A stretch of DNA of 28,778 nucleotides, taken from 2011-GWA2-47-8b sp964361325. GTDB taxonomy: Bacteria; Patescibacteriota; Minisyncoccia; UBA6257; WO2-44-18. The translations under genes were made by a program, and so were the position numbers. The notes below the pieces were generated by a model, which worked only from the letters and a program-made list of their open reading frames with translations, searched no databases and was not told the origin of the DNA. Shown here piece after piece: positions 13,795 to 19,353 of this stretch (position 1 is the first letter of the stretch; each line of letters begins with the position of its first letter). Where the stretch lies: contig CAYHZT010000004.1 in assembly GCA_964361325.1 (NCBI GenBank), positions 1 through 28,778 of the forward strand, in the 5' to 3' direction.

Positions 13795-14220
13795 ATGAGA
13801 GTGCTTTTACTGGAAGACGTTAAAAAGATTGGTAAAAAAAATGAAATTAAAGAAGTTTCCGACGGATACGCCAGAAATTTTTTGATACCCCAAAAAAAGG
13901 CAATGCCCGCCAATCCAACCGCGCTGCATCTTAAAAACAGCGCTGAAACTAAAGAAAATACGCTCTTATCCCGCTATAAAGAGTTAGTAGAAAAACTCGG
14001 CGGGGAAGTGCTGAAGTTTGAATTAAAAACCGGCTCTAATAGTGAGACGTTCGGATCAATTAGCGCAGAGCAAATTAAAAAGGCCTTGAAAGAAAAAGGT
14101 TATGGAGAAACGGAAGTTTTAGCAAACAATTTTAAAACTTTAGGAGATCACCAAGCAACGGTGCGTTTTGGCAGAGGAATCAGCGGAATCGTTAAAATTA
14201 AACTACTTTCACGATCTTAG
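13795..14220 (+). CDS. rplI: 50S ribosomal protein L9
   Basis: L9 binds 23S rRNA near the L1 stalk base. The 141-residue protein starts MRVLLLEDVKKIGKKNEIKE and contains the L9 signature GYARNFLIPQKKAMPA. A long connecting helix and the C-terminal domain (TFGSISAEQIKKALKEKG) follow. L9 is absent from some CPR lineages, so its presence is taxonomically informative. The last 23 nt overlap convergent rpmA. Confidence 0.95.
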   Translation: MRVLLLEDVKKIGKKNEIKEVSDGYARNFLIPQKKAMPANPTALHLKNSAETKENTLLSRYKELVEKLGGEVLKFELKTGSNSETFGSISAEQIKKALKEKGYGETEVLANNFKTLGDHQATVRFGRGISGIVKIKLLSRS

Positions 14221-14470
14221 TGCGGCGCTTAGAACTATCAAAACGAATCTTGCTTCCCGTAACGAATTTAACCGTTCCGGATTTTAAAGCGTATAAAGTA
14301 TCATCGCCCGCGTGAGCAACATTTTGACCGGCAATATAGTGAGAACCCCGCTGGCGAATAATAATCTCGCCGACTTTCGCGGCTTCGTTGTCATTAATTT
14401 TTACTCCGAGGCGTTTCCCTGCCGAATCTCGGCCTAACTTAGTGGAACCGCCTGATTTAGTGTGTGCCAT
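14198..14470 (-). CDS. rpmA: 50S ribosomal protein L27
   Basis: L27 reaches the peptidyl transferase centre with its N-terminus. The 90-residue protein begins MAHTKSGGSTKLGRDSAGKR, close to the usual MAHKKGGGSTRNGRDS, and contains the conserved IIIRQRGSHYIAGQNV. It starts directly with the mature-type sequence, with no Firmicutes-like N-terminal extension. It is not next to rplU, its usual partner. It has a strong promoter of its own that overlaps the divergent small ORF's start codon. Confidence 0.95.
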   Translation of the reverse strand: MAHTKSGGSTKLGRDSAGKRLGVKINDNEAAKVGEIIIRQRGSHYIAGQNVAHAGDDTLYALKSGTVKFVTGSKIRFDSSKRRTKIVKVV

Positions 14471-14471
14471 A

Positions 14472-14500
14472 TTGAATAAAAATTAGTATATCCGTATACT
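14472..14500 (+). promoter_or_regulatory. Promoter of the 45-residue small ORF
   Basis: TTGAAT (14472-14477), a 17-nt spacer and TATACT (14495-14500) stand 6 nt before ATG 14507. The -10 is one arm of the palindrome AGTATATCCGTATACT (14485-14500). The other arm is the -10 of the rpmA promoter. Confidence 0.6.
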
Positions 14501-14513
14501 GCGGGCATGTCAA
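14485..14513 (-). promoter_or_regulatory. Promoter of rpmA
   Basis: On the - strand a perfect TTGACA (14513-14508), a 17-nt spacer and TATACT (14490-14485) stand 14 nt before ATG 14470. The -35 box overlaps the start codon of the divergent small ORF, so the two divergent promoters interlock. Confidence 0.7.
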
Positions 14514-14644
14514 ACGAGAAACCGCGCGTCCTTATGCAGATTATTTTTATAATCCTAGTCATTATTTTAAGCTTTGGCCTGGGTTATCTTATCCGCGGCG
14601 AAACAAAAAAATCGCCAATTATTATTGAAACGAATTCCAAATAG
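14507..14644 (+). CDS. 45-residue single-pass membrane peptide
   Basis: ATG 14507 to TAG 14644 encodes 45 residues: a charged N-terminus (MSNEKPR), one membrane segment (about 10-28, IIFIILVIILSFGLGYLI), then RGETKKSPIIIETNSK. The GYL-x-R-G-E and PIIIE pattern looks conserved rather than random. A near-consensus promoter lies 6 nt upstream, supporting a real, leaderless gene. It is too short for ordinary gene finding. Function is unknown. Confidence 0.65.
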   Translation: MSNEKPRVLMQIIFIILVIILSFGLGYLIRGETKKSPIIIETNSK

Positions 14645-14651
14645 CTATCCG

Positions 14652-15920
14652 CTACCCCAAACGATCGTTTTTGATAAAAATCCAAAGACCTTTAATCCAT
14701 AATTTGAATCCTTTGCCAGGAGCCATAATAGAACAAAAATAACTCAATTCCACTAGTCCCTTAAACAGCCAGCCAAAAAATCCGATAATCGTAAAAGAGC
14801 CAATCTTGGCTACCGCCCACTTACCGCCCACTGGAATAATATAAGGATAATTCATTGGCCGATATTGCTTGTAGCGGCCGGAGTTTGTTATGCCGGCTAT
14901 GATATTACTCGCTACTATAGAAGCTTGAGAAAGCGCCGCCCTAGCAACGCCGGGTATTGGTTTTCCGGTTTCCGGATCATAAAAACAAACAATATCGCCA
15001 ATGGCGTAAATTTTGCCGTACAATTTGAGATCCGAACTTTGCGGCAAACATTCCATTTCACCTACAACTTCCACCCTGCCGCGTTTTTCTATCCGGAGAG
15101 GTAACGCGCCAACCAATTCTGAAGCCCTAACGCCGCCGGTCCAAATTAAAATATCATAGGAAACCTCGCGGCGGCTTTTTAATACTATTTTAGTTGGATT
15201 TACTTTTTCTATAGGATCATTGGCGATAATTTCCACTTTTAGGCGTTGAAGACGCTTACCGACTGCGGAAATTATTTTTTCCGTAAAACCGGGCAAAATT
15301 GTCGGCGATGCTTCGATAATAGTTGTTTTGACGTCGCGCTCTTTAATTTCTTTCTTCAGTTCGCCGAGCCATACTTGGATTTCTCCGGCTAATTCCACGC
15401 CCGTTGAACCGCCGCCGCCTATTATTATTTCAATATTTTTTTTACCGGAACTAACTAAATCTAAAAGTGTATCGCGAATTTTCAGAGCGTCCATAAAAGT
15501 TTTTAGCGGTAGAGATCGTTCTTGAAGGCCAGGAATGGAAAAATAATTAATTTCGGAACCCAGCGCAAGCACAAGATAATTAAATTTGAGTTTTTGTCCG
15601 CCTTCTATGTGAATGTCCCCGTCGTGCAAGTCCAAGCTTTCTATTTTAACGTTAAGAAATTCTATGCCGGTTCCCTTAACTATTTCGGTAATTGGAAACG
15701 CCACTATTTCTTTAATTTTCAAATAATTAGCTGTTTCTTTTGAGGTGGTGGCTGCCTCGTATAAAGTCGGGGTGTAAGTGTGATAACTATTGCGATCCAC
15801 TAACACGACCCGGAATTGATGTTCAAGGCCGCGCCGGCGCACCGCTTTCATAATCAACGATGCGGCGCGCAAACCGCCAAATCCGGCTCCTAAAATCACG
15901 ATAGATTGTCTTTCGATCAT
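14652..15920 (-). CDS. ndh: Type II NADH:quinone oxidoreductase-like flavoprotein (NDH-2)
   Basis: NDH-2 oxidises NADH and reduces membrane quinone without pumping protons. The 422-residue protein has an N-terminal FAD-binding Rossmann motif GAGFGGLRAA, then a second dinucleotide motif IIGGGGSTGVELAGEI (about 165-180). The GDIVCF segment near 310 is the usual FAD contact. The C-terminus (FFGWLFKGLVELSYF and WIKGLWIFIK) is hydrophobic to amphipathic, as in the membrane-attachment region of NDH-2. I chose ATG 15920; a TTG one codon upstream is less likely. Other NAD(P)/FAD oxidoreductases remain possible, as no quinone pathway genes are in the window. Confidence 0.85.
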   Translation of the reverse strand: MIERQSIVILGAGFGGLRAASLIMKAVRRRGLEHQFRVVLVDRNSYHTYTPTLYEAATTSKETANYLKIKEIVAFPITEIVKGTGIEFLNVKIESLDLHDGDIHIEGGQKLKFNYLVLALGSEINYFSIPGLQERSLPLKTFMDALKIRDTLLDLVSSGKKNIEIIIGGGGSTGVELAGEIQVWLGELKKEIKERDVKTTIIEASPTILPGFTEKIISAVGKRLQRLKVEIIANDPIEKVNPTKIVLKSRREVSYDILIWTGGVRASELVGALPLRIEKRGRVEVVGEMECLPQSSDLKLYGKIYAIGDIVCFYDPETGKPIPGVARAALSQASIVASNIIAGITNSGRYKQYRPMNYPYIIPVGGKWAVAKIGSFTIIGFFGWLFKGLVELSYFCSIMAPGKGFKLWIKGLWIFIKNDRLG

Positions 15921-15928
15921 CAAACTTC

Positions 15929-15934
15929 ATTTTA
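15929..15934 (-). promoter_or_regulatory. Possible -10 box of ndh
   Basis: TAAAAT on the - strand lies 8 nt before ATG 15920. No good -35 is visible. It shares the 36-nt divergent spacer with the pgk promoter. Confidence 0.4.
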
Positions 15935-15941
15935 CTATGTG

Positions 15942-15950
15942 TGATATAAT
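15942..15950 (+). promoter_or_regulatory. Extended -10 promoter of pgk
   Basis: TGATATAAT (TG-N-TATAAT) ends 6 nt before ATG 15957, identical to the box upstream of the DUF456 gene. A leaderless mRNA is predicted. Confidence 0.55.
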
Positions 15951-15956
15951 ATTGAA

Positions 15957-17027
15957 ATGCGCCGTTTGCAAGACTTGAAAAAGAAAGACATTGCCGGAAA
16001 AACCTGCCTGTTAAGAGTGGATTTTAACGTAGAGAGCAGCCGGGATGCGCTACGCCTGACCGCTTCTTTGCCAACGATGATGTTTCTGTTAAAAAACGGG
16101 GCTCGTTTACTGATATTAAGCCATCGCGGGCGGCCCCGCCTCATCCGCCTCAGCGGCGGACAGGTCAGCGGGCAGGCCAAGGGTGTGGAGCGAAAATTTT
16201 CCCTCAAGCCATTCGTCGCTTTTCTGCAAAAAAATCTTAAAGAACAGGTTATTTTTTTAACTAAGCCACCCTCCGCGCTGCCCGATAACGGCAAAGTTTT
16301 TCTTTTGGAAAATTTGCGTTTTTGGCCGGGAGAAGAAACTAACAGCCAAGATTTCGCGCGGCATCTTTCCAAGCTGGGAAATTTTTACGTTAATGATGCC
16401 TTTGCCGTTTCTCATCGCGCCAACGCTTCTATTACGCAGTTACCAAAATTTTTGCCGTCTTATGCCGGTTTATTACTTGAAAAAGAGATTGCAACTCTTT
16501 CCAGGGTAATGATAAAACCCAAAAAACCGCTGGTGATGATTTTTGGCGGAAGTAAGATACAAGACAAACTTCCCGTAATTAAAAATTTAATGCCTAAAGC
16601 CACAAAAATTCTTTTGGGCAGCAGTGTTTTAAATCAAAGTAATTCTCTTCCGAAATCTTCAAAAATCTGCGGGCCGGTTGATTGGCTGGAGGAAAACGGC
16701 GACGCCCGCGATATCGGAGCGCTTACTATAAAAAAATATTGTTCGGAAATAAAAAAAGCCAGAACCGTGATTTGGAACGGGCCAGTGGGGCTTTTTGAAA
16801 ATAAGAAATATGCCGGCGGCTCTGTCGCCTTGGCTAAATGCCTCGCCAATTCGTCAGCCGGCAAGCGCGGCCTGGCCGGTCTTGTAGTTGTCGGAGGCGG
16901 CGAGACAACGCAACTTGTCCTAAAACTGAATCTGCAAAATAAAATCGGATTTTTATCGACTGGCGGAGGGGCAATGTTGGAATTTTTAGCCGGTAAAAAA
17001 TTGCCGGGAATAGAAGCATTAAAATAA
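15957..17027 (+). CDS. pgk: Phosphoglycerate kinase, compact, with a repeat-encoded insertion
   Basis: Pgk makes ATP from 1,3-bisphosphoglycerate in glycolysis. The 356-residue protein (usual about 390-400) has LLRVDFNV, SHRGRP, LLENLRFWPGE and FYVNDAFAVSHRANAS in the N-domain. The C-domain has the substrate-hinge FGGSKIQDK, TVIWNGPVGLFE and VVGGGETT with FLSTGGGAMLEFL. Residues 61-74 (RLIRLSGGQVSGQA) are encoded by a 42-nt palindromic element and separate GRP from KGVERKFSLKPF. The C-domain segment between LGSSVLNQ and DIGALTI is much shorter than usual. The DHH gene follows after 2 nt. Confidence 0.92.
   Translation: MRRLQDLKKKDIAGKTCLLRVDFNVESSRDALRLTASLPTMMFLLKNGARLLILSHRGRPRLIRLSGGQVSGQAKGVERKFSLKPFVAFLQKNLKEQVIFLTKPPSALPDNGKVFLLENLRFWPGEETNSQDFARHLSKLGNFYVNDAFAVSHRANASITQLPKFLPSYAGLLLEKEIATLSRVMIKPKKPLVMIFGGSKIQDKLPVIKNLMPKATKILLGSSVLNQSNSLPKSSKICGPVDWLEENGDARDIGALTIKKYCSEIKKARTVIWNGPVGLFENKKYAGGSVALAKCLANSSAGKRGLAGLVVVGGGETTQLVLKLNLQNKIGFLSTGGGAMLEFLAGKKLPGIEALK
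16137..16178 (+). repeat. Palindromic element inserted in frame in pgk
   Basis: The 42-nt (14-codon) insertion has core TCCGCC-TCAGC-GGCGGA at 16144-16160. Positions 16137-16160 match the reverse complement of 22144-22167 at 23 of 24 bases. Confidence 0.75.
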
Positions 17028-17029
17028 CA

Positions 17030-17908
17030 ATGACAAAATTTCTTGAACGGCGAAGAAAATTTCGGAAAATCAGCAAAGATATCGTTGTGCTGTACCATTC
17101 CAATTGCACCGACGGTTTCGGCGGCGCCTGGGCGGCTTGGAAAAAATTTGGCAATAAAGCTGAATACATCAGCGTTATTCACCAAACGCCGGTGCCCCAA
17201 GGTTTAAAAAACAAAAATATATATTCGGTTGATTTTACTTATCCGGAGGCAATTACTAAAAAAATGATTAATGACAACAAACGAGTTACCGCGATTGATC
17301 ATCATATTTCCTCCAAAAAAGCCACGCAACTGACCGAAAAATATTCCTATGCCCTTCATCATTCCGGTTCAGTTTTGTCCTGGCAGTATTTCCATCCGAA
17401 TAAGCCCGTGCCAAAAATTTTACAATACGCCGAAGACGGAGATTTGTGGAAATTCAAACTCCCTCACTCGCACGAAGTTCTGGCTTATCTTGATCTTTTC
17501 AATTTTGATTTCAAAATTTGGGAAGGACTGGCTCGGGAATTAGAAAATCCGAAAAAAAGAAAAAGATGGTTTAAAAACGGAAGTTTGATTTTGCGGCACG
17601 AAAAAAAGATGATAGACCGCTTAATCTCCAATAACACCGAGAAAGTTTTATTTGCCGGTTATAAAACGCTTGCCGTTAATTCGGCCAATTTCGCGTCCGA
17701 ATTAGGGAACTTACTGGCAAAAAAATTGCCTCCTATCGGAATTATTTGGAGAAAAATTTCCGGTCAGATTCTTGTCTCTTTACGCTCTAACGGCAAAGCC
17801 GACGTTTCTAAAATCGCGCAGCGTTTTGGCGGGGGAGGCCACAAAGCGGCGGCCGGATTTTCTCTGCCGGACGGAACGAAATTGCCTTGGAAAAGTTTAA
17901 AAAAATGA
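17030..17908 (+). CDS. DHH/DHHA1 family phosphoesterase
   Basis: DHH phosphoesterases of this kind hydrolyse short RNAs (nanoRNase), cyclic dinucleotide products or 3'-phosphoadenosine phosphate. The 292-residue protein has HSNCTDGFGGA (D28), SVDF (D68), the DHH triad AIDHHIS (90-92) and EDGDLW as metal-site elements. The C-terminal DHHA1 domain ends in the substrate-binding GGGGHKAAAG (about 266-275). It is cytoplasmic, with no extra CBS or PAS domains. It sits between pgk and an RNase HI-like gene, overlapping the latter by ATGA, which hints at RNA turnover. Confidence 0.85.
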   Translation: MTKFLERRRKFRKISKDIVVLYHSNCTDGFGGAWAAWKKFGNKAEYISVIHQTPVPQGLKNKNIYSVDFTYPEAITKKMINDNKRVTAIDHHISSKKATQLTEKYSYALHHSGSVLSWQYFHPNKPVPKILQYAEDGDLWKFKLPHSHEVLAYLDLFNFDFKIWEGLARELENPKKRKRWFKNGSLILRHEKKMIDRLISNNTEKVLFAGYKTLAVNSANFASELGNLLAKKLPPIGIIWRKISGQILVSLRSNGKADVSKIAQRFGGGGHKAAAGFSLPDGTKLPWKSLKK

Positions 17909-18327
17909 CCGAGTCGTTATTCGGCGATAAAAAATTGGTGATTTATACCGATGGCGGATCCAGAGGGAATCCCGGTCCGGCGGCTATCGGCGCGGTTGTG
18001 GGCTCAAAAAAATACGGGGAATACATAGGCGAAACCACAAATAACGTGGCTGAGTATAAGGCGCTGATTTTTGCCTTGAAAAAAACAAAGGCGCTTCTTG
18101 GAAAAAAGAAAGCGAAAGAAACAGAACTGGAATGCAATATGGATAGCGAACTTTTAATGCGGCAATTAATCGGCCAATATAAAATAGAGGACAAAGATCT
18201 TCAGCCGCTATGGCTGGAAATCTGGAATTTGCGGCTGGATTTTAAAAACGTGGCTTTCAACCATATTCCGCGGGAAAAAAACAAAGAAGCCGATCGCCTC
18301 GTAAATGAAGCCTTGGATAACCGATAG
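17905..18327 (+). CDS. RNase HI-like protein
   Basis: RNase HI degrades RNA in RNA-DNA hybrids using two metal ions. The 140-residue protein has the full carboxylate set: D16 in YTDGGSRGNPGPA, E50 in NNVAEYKAL, D80 in NMDSEL and D130 in REKNKEADRL. The NNVAEYKAL form belongs to the bacterial/archaeal RNase HI-like (RVT_3) subgroup. I chose ATG 17905, which overlaps the upstream stop as ATGA, rather than ATG 17887. A perfect palindromic terminator follows at 18344-18369. Confidence 0.88.
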   Translation: MTESLFGDKKLVIYTDGGSRGNPGPAAIGAVVGSKKYGEYIGETTNNVAEYKALIFALKKTKALLGKKKAKETELECNMDSELLMRQLIGQYKIEDKDLQPLWLEIWNLRLDFKNVAFNHIPREKNKEADRLVNEALDNR

Positions 18328-18343
18328 ATTTTCCGCGTAAAAC

Positions 18344-18369
18344 AAAACCCCGACTTAAGTCGGGGTTTT
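18344..18369. terminator. Bidirectional rho-independent terminator
   Basis: A perfect 26-bp palindrome with arms AAAACCCCGACTT and AAGTCGGGGTTTT. It has a T tract on each strand, serving the RNase HI-like gene (+) and rnpB (-), which converge here. Confidence 0.85.
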
Positions 18370-18405
18370 GTAACGGCTGGCAATCGATAAGCCGGGTTCT
18401 GTCTA

Positions 18406-18429
18406 TCCGCCGACGAGGCAGACGAGACG
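18406..18429 (-). repeat. Palindromic element copy A in rnpB
   Basis: TCCGCC-GACGA-GGCAGA core at 18406-18422. The reverse complement of 18406-18429 matches the shared 24-nt pattern (pgk/pilin form) at 20 of 24 positions. It lies just before the conserved GACAGAACCC block. Confidence 0.6.
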
Positions 18430-18468
18430 ATTATTTATCTGTCCCGTGAATTACTCCGCGGGATCAAG

Positions 18469-18492
18469 CGGCACCTCCGCCTCTTCGGCGGA
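18469..18492 (+). repeat. Palindromic element copy B in rnpB
   Basis: TCCGCC-TCTTC-GGCGGA core at 18476-18492. It matches 20 of 24 positions of the shared pattern and is inserted after the GCAAGGCC block. Confidence 0.6.
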
Positions 18493-18618
18493 TACGGCCT
18501 TGCACTCGATAAGGATTTAGCCGTTTCACTTCCGTTTTTTTATCTCTATGGCGGAATTGGGCCTACTACGTTGAGATTGGGCCCTCCCGATGCTTTCGGA
18601 TCGGGACGTTACTGTTCG

Positions 18619-18642
18619 CACCTCTTCCGCCTCATCGGCGGA
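18619..18642 (+). repeat. Palindromic element copy C in rnpB
   Basis: TCCGCC-TCATC-GGCGGA core at 18626-18642. It matches 22 of 24 positions of the shared pattern, in the position of helix P12. Confidence 0.65.
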
Positions 18643-18753
18643 CGACGGCTGTTAGCCGCTACCTTTTTGACCCGACATGCGTCGGGTGAGTGCCCGGACT
18701 TTCCTCCCATTGCGAAAAGCAATGAGCAATCGTCTGGATTGCCAGCTAAATAC

Positions 18754-18782
18754 ACACTACCACAAACAAACCAATTTGACAA
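18754..18782 (-). promoter_or_regulatory. Promoter of rnpB
   Basis: On the - strand, TTGTCA (18782-18777), a 17-nt spacer and TAGTGT (18759-18754) place the start point about 7 nt downstream, right at the P1 helix. The -35 overlaps the -35 of the divergent promoter at 18776. Confidence 0.65.
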
Positions 18783-18804
18783 GTAAACCAAAATAGTGTA
18801 TAAT
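18776..18804 (+). promoter_or_regulatory. Perfect consensus sigma70 promoter of a small-protein operon
   Basis: TTGACA (18776-18781), exactly 17 nt, and TATAAT (18799-18804) match the consensus at all twelve positions. Transcription would start near 18811, giving a leader of about 30 nt with a strong ribosome-binding site. Its -35 box shares bases with the rnpB -35 box on the other strand. Confidence 0.8.
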
Positions 18805-18827
18805 CATTGCAGTTTTTTTCATCAAAG

Positions 18828-18834
18828 AAGGAGG
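18828..18834 (+). promoter_or_regulatory. Canonical Shine-Dalgarno sequence
   Basis: AAGGAGG lies 7 nt before ATG 18842. It contrasts with the apparently leaderless genes around it and decides this start. Confidence 0.75.
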
Positions 18835-18841
18835 CTGAATT

Positions 18842-18967
18842 ATGACGCTTTTGATTAGCGTGGTAATGCTGGTGGCGTTGGTCTTTGGCTGTTTGAATAT
18901 GCTGTATCAGGTTCGTGTATGTCGGAAAAATAAAGGAGAGAATAATGATTCCAATCCCAGAGATTAA
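18842..18967 (+). CDS. 41-residue membrane peptide, function unknown
   Basis: The peptide has a hydrophobic segment at residues 3-22 (LLISVVMLVALVFGCLNM), then VRVCRKNKGENNDSNPRD, a charged tail. A perfect promoter and a canonical AAGGAGG make it very likely expressed. Its last 23 nt overlap the next gene, which carries its own Shine-Dalgarno within this ORF. I do not recognise a family. Confidence 0.7.
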   Translation: MTLLISVVMLVALVFGCLNMLYQVRVCRKNKGENNDSNPRD

Positions 18968-19202
18968 GATCGCCCAGGCGCTTTCTGATGCCAAAAGTAT
19001 AGTCCGGCTAGTAGACATCCAGGTAAGGAGCGGAGACAATCTTCTCTATGGCGTAATCTACAAGCGGCCGCGCGGATTAAGTATTATGCACTTCGTAGAC
19101 AAATACCCAAAAAAGGATGGGTACTGGCCGCCGATTCCGGATGAAATCTTCCGTTCGATGACCAGCCTGGCCCGTCTGACATTTGATTCCCGGTCTACTT
19201 AA
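18945..19202 (+). CDS. 85-residue protein, function unknown
   Basis: It starts at ATG 18945 (MIPIPEIKIAQALSDAKSIV), 5 nt after AAAGGAGA (18932-18939). A longer reading from ATG 18915 ignores this strong site. The protein is soluble, with an N-terminal helix followed by a beta-rich, aromatic middle (LLYGVIYKRPRG, YPKKDGYWPPIPDE). No known motif is visible. It shares the strong promoter of the 41-residue gene and is followed 10 nt later by a terminator, so the two form a compact operon, probably at high expression. Confidence 0.75.
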   Translation: MIPIPEIKIAQALSDAKSIVRLVDIQVRSGDNLLYGVIYKRPRGLSIMHFVDKYPKKDGYWPPIPDEIFRSMTSLARLTFDSRST

Positions 19203-19212
19203 AAATCCCACC

Positions 19213-19237
19213 AACCCCGTTAAAAGCGGGGTTTTTT
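19213..19237 (+). terminator. Rho-independent terminator
   Basis: AACCCCG and CGGGGTT (19213-19219 and 19227-19233) form a 7-bp stem with a 7-nt loop, followed by a T-rich tract. It closes the 41+85-residue operon. Confidence 0.8.
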
Positions 19238-19319
19238 ATACCACGCATAATTTTAAGTAGCTTTACTGTTGGCATCACTCGAAGTTATACATGGGATTTA
19301 TTACCTTATTATCAAAATA

Positions 19320-19328
19320 TGTTAAAAT
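19320..19328 (+). promoter_or_regulatory. Possible extended -10 promoter of the pilus operon
   Basis: TGTTAAAAT (TG-N-TAAAAT) lies 25 nt before ATG 19354. The -35 region is weak (ATTACC). Of the pilus operon genes, only pilB has a visible promoter. Confidence 0.4.
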
Positions 19329-19353
19329 AAACTAAGATAATTACTTAACTGGT

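Larger units (their letters stand above)
18374..18746 (-). ncRNA. rnpB: RNase P RNA (bacterial type A-like)
   Basis: The RNA is the catalytic subunit of RNase P, which matures tRNA 5' ends. On the - strand the ends form a 10-bp P1 helix, GCTGGCAATC (18746-18737) with GATTGCCAGC (18385-18376). Conserved core blocks are GGAGGAAAGTCCGGGC, GGTAGCGGCTAAC, GAGTGCAAGGCC and, near the 3' end, GACAGAACCCGGCTTATCG. The length of about 373 nt is normal. Three hairpins with arms TCCGCC/GGCGGA or a one-mismatch version occupy peripheral positions, apparently P12, the P16/17 region and P19. Helix numbers are my alignment from memory. It has its own promoter upstream and a terminator downstream. Confidence 0.93.

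Noticed and set aside
18571..18786. Open frames within 18571-18791 on both strands
   Set aside because: The sequence is RNase P RNA and its promoter; the frames are incidental.
18915..18944. Start of the 85-residue protein at ATG 18915
   Set aside because: AAAGGAGA at 18932-18939 fits ATG 18945, and the extra ten residues lie inside the preceding ORF in another frame.
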